A DNA stretch of 64,000 nucleotides from Mediannikoviicoccus sp037890055 (lineage in GTDB: Bacteria > Bacillota > Clostridia > Tissierellales > Peptoniphilaceae): the NCBI GenBank assembly GCA_037890055.1, contig JBBKBD010000009.1; one strand, 5' to 3'. The notes under the pieces are model-generated. The model was not told where the DNA came from and made no database searches. It saw only the letters and a list, made by a program, of their open reading frames with translations. Positions 1-7,834 of this stretch are shown one piece after another. Every line of letters begins with the position of its first letter. The stretch's first letter is position 1. A program made the position numbers and the translations under genes.

Positions 1-26
1 TTAGAATTTACGACAGCTTACGACAA

Positions 27-88
27 ATTTACGACAATTTGCTAGAAATTTATAGGCACTTATAGAGGGTTAGCAAATTGTCGTAAAT
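27..88. repeat. Perfect 18-bp inverted repeat next to integrase end (copy A)
   Basis: The arms at 27-44 and 71-88 are exact reverse complements, separated by 26 bases. The octamer TTACGACA also occurs directly repeated at 8, 18 and 29, and inverted at 79. Spaced direct repeats plus an inverted copy beside a tyrosine-recombinase gene are typical of recombinase or Xis arm-binding sites. That role is inferred. Confidence 0.7.
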
Positions 89-160
89 GGAGAAGTACCA
101 AAAAATAGACTTTTATAGAGATTTAGACAATTATCTAAAGTAAAGGGGATTTTTCCAACA

Positions 161-616
161 ATGAAGCCAATAGGCTTAGAAAAGGCAGAACATGGTCATA
201 TAGAGTCTTCACAAACTAAAGCTTTAAATTCAGAAAAACTTGATTTATCAAAAGTAAAAGTTGAACCTCTATTTGAAGAATTTGTTGACTTTGATACATT
301 TGCAAAATCAGACTTCAGAGGTGTAAAGGTAAAAAACTGTGAAGAAGTTCCAAAGTCTAAAAAACTATTAAAGTTCACACTGGACGATGGAAGCGACAAA
401 GAAAGAGTAATACTTTCAGGTATTAAAGACAACTACAGCACTGAAGAACTAGTTGGAAAAACACTTCTTGCAATCACAAACCTACCACCAAGAAAGATGA
501 TGGGAATTGATTCAGAAGGTATGATTATTTCTGCAATTTGTGAGTACGACGGAGAAGAAAAATTAAATCTAATAATGTTGGACAGTAATATTCCAGCAGG
601 AGCAAAGTTATATTAA
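161..616 (+). CDS. tRNA-binding domain protein, detached metG C-terminus (copy A)
   Basis: A 151-residue protein consisting of a short linker and an OB-fold tRNA-binding domain of the type found at the C-terminus of methionyl-tRNA synthetase and in CsaA/Arc1p-like proteins. Signature stretches include FDTFAKSDFR, LPPRKMMGIDSEGM and the ending IPAGAKLY. No catalytic synthetase domain is present. The frame extends upstream of the ATG into a linker-like stretch before an in-frame TAG, so this is best read as the 3' part of metG cut off by integration. The ribosome-binding site (AAGGGG) is rather distant, so translation as a separate domain is uncertain. It differs from copy B in residues 12-22 and at positions 54, 85, 94 and 142. 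Confidence 0.8.
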   Translation: MKPIGLEKAEHGHIESSQTKALNSEKLDLSKVKVEPLFEEFVDFDTFAKSDFRGVKVKNCEEVPKSKKLLKFTLDDGSDKERVILSGIKDNYSTEELVGKTLLAITNLPPRKMMGIDSEGMIISAICEYDGEEKLNLIMLDSNIPAGAKLY

Positions 617-678
617 AGAACACGCTAATTATGAAACTGGGGTTTGTTATGAATCCTAGTTTAATTTTAGGGGTATGT

Positions 679-960
679 ATGAGATGGATAATTAGAATAA
701 TTTTATTACCGATAAGATTAGTGTTGAGTTTGCTCATAGCTTTTTTAACCTTCATATTAAGTTTGAGTACTGCGTTGTTAAGCGTAGTTTCTACTTTAAT
801 TTTTATAATTGGATTAGCTAGCATATTTCAAGGAGATAATCAAATTGTAATTGAAGCACTAATCTTAGCATTTTTATTTAGCCCATTTGGATTACCTAAA
901 TTAGGTATATATGTTATTGGATTATTAGAATTATTAAACTATACAATAAAATCTATTTAA
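679..960 (+). CDS. CD1845-family membrane protein of Tn1549-like elements
   Basis: A hydrophobic protein of about 93 residues with two or three membrane segments. It resembles the short CD1845-type proteins that accompany Tn1549/Tn916-like conjugative elements. The ATG at 679 is preferred over the upstream in-frame ATG at 631 because AGGGG lies just ahead of it and the protein then begins with the basic stretch MRWIIRI. A terminator follows at 986. It sits directly after the attachment repeat and before a RepA fragment, which marks the left part of the old element. Its function is unknown and the family call rests on overall pattern. Confidence 0.6.
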   Translation: MRWIIRIILLPIRLVLSLLIAFLTFILSLSTALLSVVSTLIFIIGLASIFQGDNQIVIEALILAFLFSPFGLPKLGIYVIGLLELLNYTIKSI

Positions 961-985
961 AGAAAAATAAATATTAGACAATCGT

Positions 986-1020
986 AGACGATAGAAATCA
1001 ATAATTCTGTCGTCTTTTTT
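986..1020 (+). terminator. Intrinsic terminator after the CD1845-like gene
   Basis: An 11-bp stem (986-996 with 1005-1015, one G-U pair) with an 8-base loop, followed directly by five T. Confidence 0.85.
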
Positions 1021-1041
1021 ATTTCAAAGAAAGGAGGTAGG

Positions 1042-1149
1042 ATGAATTTTGATTATTTTTATAATAGGCAATCTGAAATGTATAACTTCATTAGGTTACC
1101 TATGGTATTGCTGGAAGATGGGATTTTTGAGAGCATTTCTATTAAATAA
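1042..1149 (+). pseudogene. RepA-type replication initiator, N-terminal fragment
   Basis: A strong ribosome-binding site (AAAGGAGGT) precedes an ATG and a 35-codon frame. The sequence matches the start of the RepA-N replication initiators of Tn1549-like elements: an F-Y dipeptide region, then FIRLPMVLLEDGIFESISI, after which the family normally continues with a helical KAKxLY segment. Here the frame hits TAA immediately and the rest of the roughly 250-350-residue protein is absent. This is a remnant that identifies the element type; the family call is from pattern recognition. Confidence 0.65.
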
Positions 1150-1359
1150 ATTATTTTGAGAATAAGTTTTACTTATAAAATTACTAAAAATTACTATCTA
1201 ACAAAAAAAATAAACGAGCCTTTTTTATTAAAATTCTTCTATTATATAGGCCAATAAAAAAAGAAAATTATAATATACAAGGCAACATAAGAAAGAGAAA
1301 TTAAAAATATTCTCAATCTTAAAAATATTCCATTCTTTAAAAAAAGCTGGGAAATTGAT
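1150..1359. other. Noncoding remnant
   Basis: AT-rich sequence between the RepA fragment and the feoA promoter. I see no convincing gene, terminator stem or repeat in it; it is probably eroded element sequence. Confidence 0.5.
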
Positions 1360-1413
1360 TTGAATTTTCAATTTTCTATGTTATAATGAGTAAGAAGTTG
1401 ATAATCAAATTCA
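1360..1413 (+). promoter_or_regulatory. Promoter of the iron operon with Fur-like site
   Basis: TTGAAT at 1360-1365 and TATAAT at 1382-1387 are 16 bp apart. At 1399-1413 the sequence TGATAATCAAATTCA matches the 7-1-7 Fur motif (TGATAAT-N-ATTATCA) perfectly in the left half and at 4 of 7 positions in the right. It overlaps the expected transcription start. Control by Fur is inferred from position and from the iron genes downstream. Confidence 0.55.
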
Positions 1414-1460
1414 AATAGTAATTTATTTTAATAAAATTAAAACCAGAAACGAGTGGTTAA

Positions 1461-1691
1461 ATGCTTAGCTTAGTAATGGCGCCCTTAAATGTTAATTATA
1501 AGATTTTAAGGATTAAGTCTTTAGGAGATAGTAATGTAACTGAGTCCCACCTGGCAAGTCTTGGTTTTGTCAAAGATGCAGTTATAAAAGTTGTTAATGA
1601 GAACGATGGTAATTTAATTGTATATGTTAAAGATTCCAGAGTTGCAATCGGAAAAGATATAGCGAAAAAAATATTAGTAGAGAAGATGTAA
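1461..1691 (+). CDS. feoA: FeoA-type ferrous iron transport accessory protein
   Basis: A 76-residue SH3-like FeoA-domain protein. The family pattern is clear: an N-terminal APLN stretch, a short LRI/LGD segment, the conserved H/R-LASLGF loop, and the C-terminal strand with SRVAIGKDIAKKI. FeoA proteins are small cytosolic partners of the FeoB ferrous iron transporter. It is the first gene after a promoter with a Fur-like site and is followed three bases later by a second, frameshifted feoA and a truncated feoB. With FeoB lost, its original role is probably gone. Confidence 0.85.
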   Translation: MLSLVMAPLNVNYKILRIKSLGDSNVTESHLASLGFVKDAVIKVVNENDGNLIVYVKDSRVAIGKDIAKKILVEKM

Positions 1692-1694
1692 GAC

Positions 1695-1938
1695 TTGCAA
1701 ACTTTAAGAGATGCAGTTGTAGGAAAATACTACATCGTTAAAAAAAATCAATGGTTCTGGTCCTTTGAAAAGAAGGATAATGGACATGGGAATTACAAAA
1801 AATTCAGAAATTTACATAAGGAAGGTGGCACCACTTGGCGACCCTGTGCAAATTAATATTAGACATTATGAACTTAGCATTAGAAAAGCAGATGCTGAAT
1901 TAATTGCAATTGAAGAAATAGAAAAGAAGGAGGACTAA
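1695..1938 (+). pseudogene. feoA: Second FeoA gene, frameshifted
   Basis: From a TTG at 1695 the frame reads LQTLRDAVVGKYYIVKK and then breaks in a run of eight A (1740-1747). Removing one A restores a full FeoA domain of about 80 residues (with LKRRIMDMGIT, the conserved loop, and a final strand containing INIRHYELSIRKADAELI) that ends at 1936-1938, two bases before the feoB start. Two feoA genes ahead of feoB are common in Clostridia. The frameshift could be a real mutation or a homopolymer sequencing error. Confidence 0.75.
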
Positions 1939-1939
1939 G

Positions 1940-2080
1940 ATGGCTATTACTATTGCACTTGCCGGCAACCTCAATATTGGTAAGTCAACACTTTTTAACG
2001 GCCTCACTGGTTCCAACCAATATGTTGGTAACTGGCCAGGGGTAACTGTTGAAAAAAAGACTGGTAAGTATAAAAAATAA
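1940..2080 (+). pseudogene. feoB: FeoB, truncated to the start of its G domain
   Basis: Forty-six codons match the N-terminus of the FeoB GTPase: the P-loop GNLNIGKST (normally GNPNxGKT/S) and the following G2 region NWPGVTVEKKTGKYK. The frame then ends at TAA, whereas FeoB is normally 600-800 residues with a membrane permease domain. An AGGAGG ribosome-binding site lies just upstream. The gene is cleanly cut off, so ferrous transport by Feo cannot be encoded here, and the FTR1/P19 operon begins 55 bases later. Confidence 0.85.
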
Positions 2081-2135
2081 ACACGTTTTTATATTACAAT
2101 GTTATTAATAAAAATAAGTAGAAAGGAGTATTAAA

Positions 2136-2531
2136 ATGAGTATAAAGAAGATTTCTGGATATATTTCTGCTATCATAGGTTTTTTGTTAGTGCTTGCACC
2201 AAAATTTATAACACCAGTTTGTCCTCCTATGGAAAAAGGGATGTTCATGAAATGCCATTGGATGGGAAATATGACTATGGGTATTGGAGCAGTCATTTTA
2301 GTATTAGCAATCATTCTTATTGTAGTTAAAGATTCAAAAATATCTCTAGGATTATCTATTTCAAATATAGCAATTGGTATTTTAGAGATACTAAACGCTC
2401 ATGTGCTTATTGGTGGATGCATGAAAGCCGATATGGCTTGCAGAGCAAAAACCATTCCATTTTGCACATTGTTGTCAGGCATATTGGTTTTAGTTAATAT
2501 TTATTATTGTATGAAAGAAAGACATTCATAA
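2136..2531 (+). CDS. DUF4418 family membrane protein
   Basis: A 131-residue protein with about four membrane segments and conserved-looking cysteines (VCPP near residue 30, KCHWMG, GGCM, MACRAKT). The CHW motif after helix 1 and the CRAxTxPxxT motif late in the protein fit DUF4418, a small family often found beside FtsX-type ABC transporters and iron genes. It starts the intact part of the iron operon, and its stop codon overlaps the start of the ABC ATPase (TAATG). Its function is unknown; the paired cysteines and location suggest a membrane metal or redox accessory. Confidence 0.7.
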   Translation: MSIKKISGYISAIIGFLLVLAPKFITPVCPPMEKGMFMKCHWMGNMTMGIGAVILVLAIILIVVKDSKISLGLSISNIAIGILEILNAHVLIGGCMKADMACRAKTIPFCTLLSGILVLVNIYYCMKERHS

Positions 2532-3235
2532 TGGAATCAATAATTAAAACCGAAAATTTAAGCAAGAGTTTTAAGAGAGGTTCTAATACACTTTTTGCAG
2601 TTAAAAATGTAAACTTTACCTTGGAGGAGGGAGATTTTGTCAATATAATTGGCAGAAGTGGTTCAGGGAAGTCAACTTTTTTAAATCTTTTGTCTGGTTT
2701 ATTAAAGCCGACTGAAGGTAAAATTTTTGCTAAGGGCAAAGATATGAGTGATTTTTCTGATAGAGAAATTAGCAAATATAGGAATGAAATCATAGGTTTT
2801 GTGCCACAAAGTCTAGGAACACTTCCAAATTTAAATGTTTTAGAGAATGTGTCTCTTCCTTATTATCTATTTAAAAGAGATGACTCTGCTTATGAAAAAG
2901 CAGCTATGCTTCTTGATGAGATGGGAATCTTGCATTTGAAAGATGATTTTCCTAAAAATTTATCTGGAGGAGAGCTAAAAAGAGTGCTGATAGCCAGATC
3001 TATGATTAATTCGCCGGAACTTTTGATTTTAGATGAGCCTACAAGTGATTTGGATAAAAACACTACTATGGAGATAATGGATTTATTAAAAAAAATAAAT
3101 TCTAAAGGTACTGCACTTATTATAGTTACTCATGAGCTAGATATTTTAAAATATGGCAATACACTTTGCCAAATGGAAGATGGAAGTTTAATAAAAAAGG
3201 GGGATAGAGATGAATTTATTAAAGAAAAGGACTAG
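2531..3235 (+). CDS. ABC transporter ATPase (LolD/MacB type)
   Basis: About 234 residues with Walker A GRSGSGKST, ABC signature LSGGELKRV, Walker B LLILDEP and the H-loop VTHE, as in ATPases that serve FtsX/MacB-type permeases. The ATG at 2531 overlaps the stop of the preceding gene and is preferred to an upstream in-frame ATG at 2507 that lies inside that gene. The end overlaps the FTR1 start by 26 bases, indicating translational coupling. A second ATPase of the same type lies at 8984, and three permeases are available, so the two ATPases may serve different permeases of the same iron system. Confidence 0.88.
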   Translation: MESIIKTENLSKSFKRGSNTLFAVKNVNFTLEEGDFVNIIGRSGSGKSTFLNLLSGLLKPTEGKIFAKGKDMSDFSDREISKYRNEIIGFVPQSLGTLPNLNVLENVSLPYYLFKRDDSAYEKAAMLLDEMGILHLKDDFPKNLSGGELKRVLIARSMINSPELLILDEPTSDLDKNTTMEIMDLLKKINSKGTALIIVTHELDILKYGNTLCQMEDGSLIKKGDRDEFIKEKD

Positions 3236-4547
3236 CATTTTCGCAATGATAGTAATCATGATTACCCTCACTTTCACGTCTGCTTTTGCAGCAGAAACAG
3301 AGTATGGTAACTGGGTTGAAGTCGCTGATGCTATGTCAGAACATTTACAAAAGGCCGTGGAAGTTTACAAGCCTGGAGATAAGGATGCTAAAAAAGCAGC
3401 CACAGATGCAATTAATGTTGCTTACTTTAAATTCTATGAGAAAATCGGATTTGAAAAAACAACTATGTCTGCAATTTCAGGCCAAAGGGGTTCAATGGTT
3501 GAACATCAATTTTACAGAGCAAAAAACTCTATCAAAGAAGATGCAGACCCAAAAGAAGTTAAAGATGAAATTGATGCACTTATAACTTATCTTCATGAAG
3601 ATGCTCATACTCTTGATGGAACCTCTGGAGATTCTAAGTCCAGTGGTCAAAGTCAAGAAGATGCAAATAGCCTTTCAACAGGTCAATTGTTGGGAGAGCT
3701 GCTAAAAAGATTTGGTACATTTTTTGCAGTTCTTGGACTTACACTTCGTGAAGGGCTTGAAGCCATTTTAGTTGTAGCTGCCATTGCTGCATATTTATCA
3801 AAGACTAATAATAGAATTTATTTAAAAGGTGTATATATTGGAGCCTTGCTAGGCATTGTTTTTTCAGCAGTCCTAGCTGGAGTATTTAATATCATCGCCA
3901 ATACAGTGGGAGAAGTTGAGTCTGGAATGGGACAAGAAATATTCGAAGGAATTGCGATGTTTCTTGCTGTTATCGTACTATTTTATGTATCCAATTGGAT
4001 GCTTTCTAAATCTGAAGTTGAAGTTTGGAATAGATACATTAAAAACAAAGTTGAACAATCTGTTTCCAAGGGTAATTATTTTGCCTTATCTTTCACTTCA
4101 TTCTTAGCAGTAGCAAGAGAGGGTGCAGAACTTATTTTGTTTTTCCAAGGTATGAGAACAGGCATTTCTGATAATCCGATGCATATGTGGATTGGACTTT
4201 TAGTTGCCGCCATAATACTTGCAATTGTATATTATTTAATTGCTAAAGTTTCTGTAAGGCTACCATTAAAACCATTCTTTACATTTACTTCTTGGCTAAT
4301 GTTTATACTTTGCTTGTCTTTCTTAGGAAAGGGCATAGGAGAATTACAAGAAGCAGATGTAATTGGCAGAACTATAGTTCCTTGGATGAATGGATGGTCT
4401 GCTGAAGTTATAGGAATATACGATAGGTATGAAAATCTTATTCCACAAATTATTCTATTAGTAGTAACCATTGCTTCTGTTATTTATCAAAATAATAGAA
4501 ACAAAAAAATTAGAGCTGAGCTTGAAGCCAGCCAAGAAAAAAAATAG
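3210..4547 (+). CDS. FTR1-family iron permease
   Basis: A 445-residue protein: signal peptide (about residues 1-28), an extracytoplasmic helical region up to about 160, then a seven-helix FTR1 domain. The two iron-binding REXXE motifs are present, REGLE at 180-184 and REGAE at 303-307. FTR1/EfeU permeases take up iron across the membrane. In bacteria that pair them with P19 and FtsX-type ABC parts (Campylobacter P19 loci, E. coli FetMP), iron is bound outside the cell and handed to FTR1. The gene directly precedes a P19-type lipoprotein, matching that architecture. A GGGG ribosome-binding site precedes the ATG. Confidence 0.92.
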   Translation: MNLLKKRTSIFAMIVIMITLTFTSAFAAETEYGNWVEVADAMSEHLQKAVEVYKPGDKDAKKAATDAINVAYFKFYEKIGFEKTTMSAISGQRGSMVEHQFYRAKNSIKEDADPKEVKDEIDALITYLHEDAHTLDGTSGDSKSSGQSQEDANSLSTGQLLGELLKRFGTFFAVLGLTLREGLEAILVVAAIAAYLSKTNNRIYLKGVYIGALLGIVFSAVLAGVFNIIANTVGEVESGMGQEIFEGIAMFLAVIVLFYVSNWMLSKSEVEVWNRYIKNKVEQSVSKGNYFALSFTSFLAVAREGAELILFFQGMRTGISDNPMHMWIGLLVAAIILAIVYYLIAKVSVRLPLKPFFTFTSWLMFILCLSFLGKGIGELQEADVIGRTIVPWMNGWSAEVIGIYDRYENLIPQIILLVVTIASVIYQNNRNKKIRAELEASQEKK

Positions 4548-4556
4548 GAGGATATT

Positions 4557-5222
4557 ATGTTAAAAAAGAAAAGTTTATTTCTTGTTGTTATGACGCTTGT
4601 GTGTGCATTAATGTTTACAGCTTGTGGTAAAAAAGAAGATACCAATGCTAATAATACAGCTAATACTTCTACTGAAGAAAAAGCACCAGCTGAAGAAAAC
4701 AAAAAAGAAACAGGAGATGCAAAAGCTGCAGCTCCAGGAGAAGATGCAGGATTTGAAGAATTTCCAATTGGCGATGACCAAACTAAAGGACCTTTAGTAA
4801 TCTCTGGTGTATATTTCCAACCAGTTGATATGGAACCAGCAGGAAACTCAATTCCTAAAGAAGAAGCTGATTGCCATATTGAAGCTGACATTACAGCATC
4901 ACAAGAAGGTGCGACATTAGGTTATGGTGTTGGTGATTTCGTTCCATGGTTACAAGTAAAAGCTTATTTACAAAAGGAAGGTTCAGACCATGTTCAAGAA
5001 GTAGCCTTCATGCCAATGAACGCATCTGATGGTCCACACTATGGTGCAAATGTTAAATTTGACGAAGGTGTTGGCGTTTATAAGGTAAAATTTGAAGTTA
5101 CTGCACCAGGTAATGACTACTTACTACACGTAGATAAAGAAACTGGTGTAACAGGTAGATTCTGGACAGAACCACTTGTTGCAGAATGGACTGACTTCGA
5201 ATGGAACGGACCACAATGGTAA
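4557..5222 (+). CDS. P19/Tp34-type iron-binding lipoprotein
   Basis: A 221-residue lipoprotein with lipobox FTAC (Cys23), a low-complexity acidic/alanine linker to about residue 70, and a P19/Tp34 immunoglobulin-like domain. Family features include the FPIGDDQTKGPLVI start, a Met/His-rich segment (MPMNASDGPHYGANV) and the LLHVDKETGV stretch near the end. P19 proteins bind metal at the dimer face and feed FTR1 permeases. The lipid anchor replaces the free periplasmic form of Gram-negatives, as expected for a Gram-positive cell. A 9-bp stem-loop follows the gene at 5247-5270. Confidence 0.9.
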   Translation: MLKKKSLFLVVMTLVCALMFTACGKKEDTNANNTANTSTEEKAPAEENKKETGDAKAAAPGEDAGFEEFPIGDDQTKGPLVISGVYFQPVDMEPAGNSIPKEEADCHIEADITASQEGATLGYGVGDFVPWLQVKAYLQKEGSDHVQEVAFMPMNASDGPHYGANVKFDEGVGVYKVKFEVTAPGNDYLLHVDKETGVTGRFWTEPLVAEWTDFEWNGPQW

Positions 5223-5246
5223 AGTTTTAAAAATTTATAATATTTA

Positions 5247-5270
5247 TAAGGGGAATTCATGTTCCCCTTA
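5247..5270 (+). promoter_or_regulatory. Stem-loop enclosing the annotated start of the DUF2318 gene
   Basis: A 9-bp perfect stem (5247-5255 with 5262-5270) has a six-base loop TTCATG that contains the ATG at 5259, while its AGGGG ribosome-binding site is inside the stem. There is no T tract, so it is not a normal terminator. It may set the relative expression of the lipoprotein and downstream genes, or mean that translation starts further on, near the GGGGGTG at 5283-5289. Confidence 0.5.
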
Positions 5271-6542
5271 TATACATTTATCGGGGGTGAAATTATTTTA
5301 AAAATTTTTATTAAAGTTATGGAGGCGGGAATAGCCTTTTCTCTAATGATTTCTTTAATGCTTGCCTATTATATAACTAAAGAAAGTAAATATAAAAAGC
5401 ATGTTATTATAATTTCTTTAATTTTAGGGATAATTGCAGCAATTGTTTCAATAATTATAAGAAATATACCTAATTTTATTAATAGGACAGAATTGAATTT
5501 CTTCTCTATGGTACCCATAGTTATCTCGGTATTTTTAATATTAATTTTTATGGTATTTGAAGATAAGATAAATGCTAAAATTTATGATAATTTCATTTCA
5601 GCATCGGTTGTTGTTTATCTTGTAGGAATTTGTTTTTATTATTTACCGTATGTATTTAACCAATCAAACAAATTTGTATATTATGGCGAAAGTGCTGTTT
5701 CAACTATTGTACTTTTTAGGATTTTAGGCTTTGTTTTTGGGATAATCATGATGATTTTATCAGGACTTGCCATATATAAGTCTTCAGTTAAACTTGAAGG
5801 TAAAAACTTAAAGATTATTGTTTTTTTGAGCTTGATATGTTCAGGTATCAGCCAATTTAATATCATAATTCAAAGGTTTTATTCTAAAGGAATCATTCCT
5901 AGAAATGTTAACTTTTTTAGAGTTATTGCATTTATAGCTAATCACGAAAATGTGTTTTTATTTGCGACAATGTTAATTATGATAGCTATTCCAGTAATTT
6001 TATATAAGCAAAATATTAAAGTTAATGAAGATTATAGCAATAGGGCTCAGTTAAGAAAAATAAAGTATAGAATGAAGAATAAAAGACATTGGGCAATTTT
6101 TTTTCTTGCCGTTCTATTTATTAATACTTTTTCATTAACGGTTGGAAAGGCATATGCTAATAAGGAACAGGCCCTTTCACCACCTGAAGATTATCAAACT
6201 GAAAATGGAATGATTGTTATTCCTTTAAGTAGCTTAGAGGATATGCATTTGCACAGATATTTGTATAAGGCAAAGGATGGTGTACAAATGAGATTTTTCT
6301 GCATTAAAAAATCAGAAGGTTCCTATGGAGTTGTACTTGATGCCTGCGAGATATGTGGTCCATCTGGATATTTTGAAAGAGGCGATGATGTTATTTGTAA
6401 GTTGTGCGACGTTGTAATGAATAGGGGTACAATAGGTTTTAAGGGTGGATGTAACCCGATACCTTTCCCATACATTGTCCATGATAAAAAGATAAAGATT
6501 GCGCCAAAAGATCTTGACGCATTGTCTCATGTATTTAAGTAG
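5259..6542 (+). CDS. DUF2318 Fe-S-type membrane protein
   Basis: About 427 residues: eight or nine membrane helices in the first 300 residues, then an extracytoplasmic domain with two CxxC pairs (CEIC and CKLC), the sequence GGCNPIPFPY and a conserved ending. This is the DUF2318 layout found with FTR1/P19 in many bacteria, where it is proposed to pass electrons for iron reduction. The start is uncertain: the ATG at 5259 lies in a hairpin loop, an in-frame ATT at 5295 has a better placed GGGGGTG ahead of it, and the next in-frame ATG is at 5322. The cysteines are seen; the redox role is inferred. Confidence 0.85.
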   Translation: MFPLYTFIGGEIILKIFIKVMEAGIAFSLMISLMLAYYITKESKYKKHVIIISLILGIIAAIVSIIIRNIPNFINRTELNFFSMVPIVISVFLILIFMVFEDKINAKIYDNFISASVVVYLVGICFYYLPYVFNQSNKFVYYGESAVSTIVLFRILGFVFGIIMMILSGLAIYKSSVKLEGKNLKIIVFLSLICSGISQFNIIIQRFYSKGIIPRNVNFFRVIAFIANHENVFLFATMLIMIAIPVILYKQNIKVNEDYSNRAQLRKIKYRMKNKRHWAIFFLAVLFINTFSLTVGKAYANKEQALSPPEDYQTENGMIVIPLSSLEDMHLHRYLYKAKDGVQMRFFCIKKSEGSYGVVLDACEICGPSGYFERGDDVICKLCDVVMNRGTIGFKGGCNPIPFPYIVHDKKIKIAPKDLDALSHVFK

Positions 6543-6550
6543 GAGGGCTT

Positions 6551-7834
6551 ATGTTTTGGAGAATAGTTAAAGGAGCGCTTTTTAGACAAAAGGGAAAGAT
6601 GGTTCTTATTGCATTTACAGTTGCCCTTGGAGCTTCTCTTGCCACTTCAATGTTAAATACCATGCTCGGCGTTGGAGATAAAGTTAATCAAGAATTAAAG
6701 ACCTATGGAGCAAATATTAATGTATTGCCTAAGGAAGCTTCCCTTCTTGATGATTTGTATGGCATGCAAGAAAAAGAGGGGCAGGTTCAAAAATATTTAA
6801 AGGAATCAGAACTTCCTAACATTAAAACTATTTTTTGGGCTTACAATATTGTAGACTATACGCCATATCTTAACACTTGGGTTTCTTGTAATAATGATTC
6901 TAAACATACTAAGATGGTAGGAACATGGTTTAATAATCATATGGATTTGCCTACTGGAGAATCAGTTGATACTGGTATGATTAGACTTAAAAACTGGTGG
7001 GAAGTTCAAGGCGAGTGGTTATCAGAAAATGATAGCGATTCAGTTATGCTTGGAAAGATTTTTGCAGACAGAAATGGATTTAAAGTTGGTGATGAAATCC
7101 AACTAAAAAGCAATAATTTAGACAAAAAATTAAAAGTTAAGGGTATTTTCTCATCAGGTTCTGATGAAGATTCATTTATATATTCTACTTTAAAAACAGC
7201 GCAAGAATTTGCTGGAGTTACTGGAGTTGTAAATAAAGTTGAAGTATCAGCTCTTACTACACCAGACAATGACTTAGCAAGAAAGGCTGCCAAAAACCCA
7301 CTATCTTTAACTATTAAGGAATGGGAAGTATGGTATTGTACAGCTTATGCTTCTGCTATTTGTTATCAAATAACAGAAGTAATGACTGATTCTGTAGCTA
7401 AGCCAATTCGCCAAGTTGCAGAAAGTGAAGGAGATATTTTAAATAAGACTACTCTTCTTATGGTTTTAATTACAGTATTAACTTTGATTGGCTCAGGCTT
7501 TGGTATTTCTAATCTTATTACAGCATCTGTAATGGAAAGATCTAATGAAATTGGACTTCAAAAAGCTATAGGGGCGTCAAATGGAAGGATAATTTGCATA
7601 ATTCTTGTGGAAATAATTTTGACAGCGATATTTGGAACAGTTATAGGTTACGGTGTTGGTCTGCTACTTACTCAGATTATTGGTCTAACAGTTTTTGGTT
7701 CAGCAATAGCTCCAACAGCTATGGTAGTTCCTATTGTAGCAATACTTATTATTCTTGTTACAATATTGGGTTCAATACCAGCTATAAGATACCTTTTGAA
7801 TTTAAATCCAACGGAGGTACTACATGGCAGATAA
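6551..7834 (+). CDS. FtsX/MacB-type ABC permease 1
   Basis: A 427-residue permease with one N-terminal helix (residues about 17-37), a large extracytoplasmic MacB-like domain and three C-terminal helices, with the cytoplasmic motif RSNEIGLQKAIGAS between them that is typical of FtsX permeases. Good ribosome-binding site (AGGAGGG). The gene overlaps the next permease by 11 bases. In FTR1/P19 loci such permeases are thought to work on the iron-carrier or redox step rather than translocate iron themselves. The loop YGANINVLP is shared with permease 2. Confidence 0.88.
   Translation: MFWRIVKGALFRQKGKMVLIAFTVALGASLATSMLNTMLGVGDKVNQELKTYGANINVLPKEASLLDDLYGMQEKEGQVQKYLKESELPNIKTIFWAYNIVDYTPYLNTWVSCNNDSKHTKMVGTWFNNHMDLPTGESVDTGMIRLKNWWEVQGEWLSENDSDSVMLGKIFADRNGFKVGDEIQLKSNNLDKKLKVKGIFSSGSDEDSFIYSTLKTAQEFAGVTGVVNKVEVSALTTPDNDLARKAAKNPLSLTIKEWEVWYCTAYASAICYQITEVMTDSVAKPIRQVAESEGDILNKTTLLMVLITVLTLIGSGFGISNLITASVMERSNEIGLQKAIGASNGRIICIILVEIILTAIFGTVIGYGVGLLLTQIIGLTVFGSAIAPTAMVVPIVAILIILVTILGSIPAIRYLLNLNPTEVLHGR

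Larger units (their letters stand above)
1..616. repeat. Long direct repeat, copy A (integrase end, attachment region and metG 3' domain)
   Basis: This stretch matches 12844-13459 base for base in register, with no insertion or deletion and only scattered substitutions. It starts with the last four bases of an integrase reading frame (TTAG), runs through a 156-bp noncoding attachment-type region and ends at the stop codon of a tRNA-binding-domain ORF; similarity stops there. Because an integrase end also lies to the left of this copy, at least one more element probably sits just outside the window, giving a tandem array. The repeat itself is read directly; the integration history is inferred. 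Confidence 0.9.

Noticed and set aside
1201..1240. Possible terminator around CGAGCC followed by a T run
   Set aside because: No complementary arm can be found for a stem.
1740..1747. Programmed frameshifting in feoA-2
   Set aside because: The partner feoB is truncated, so decay or homopolymer error is the simpler explanation.
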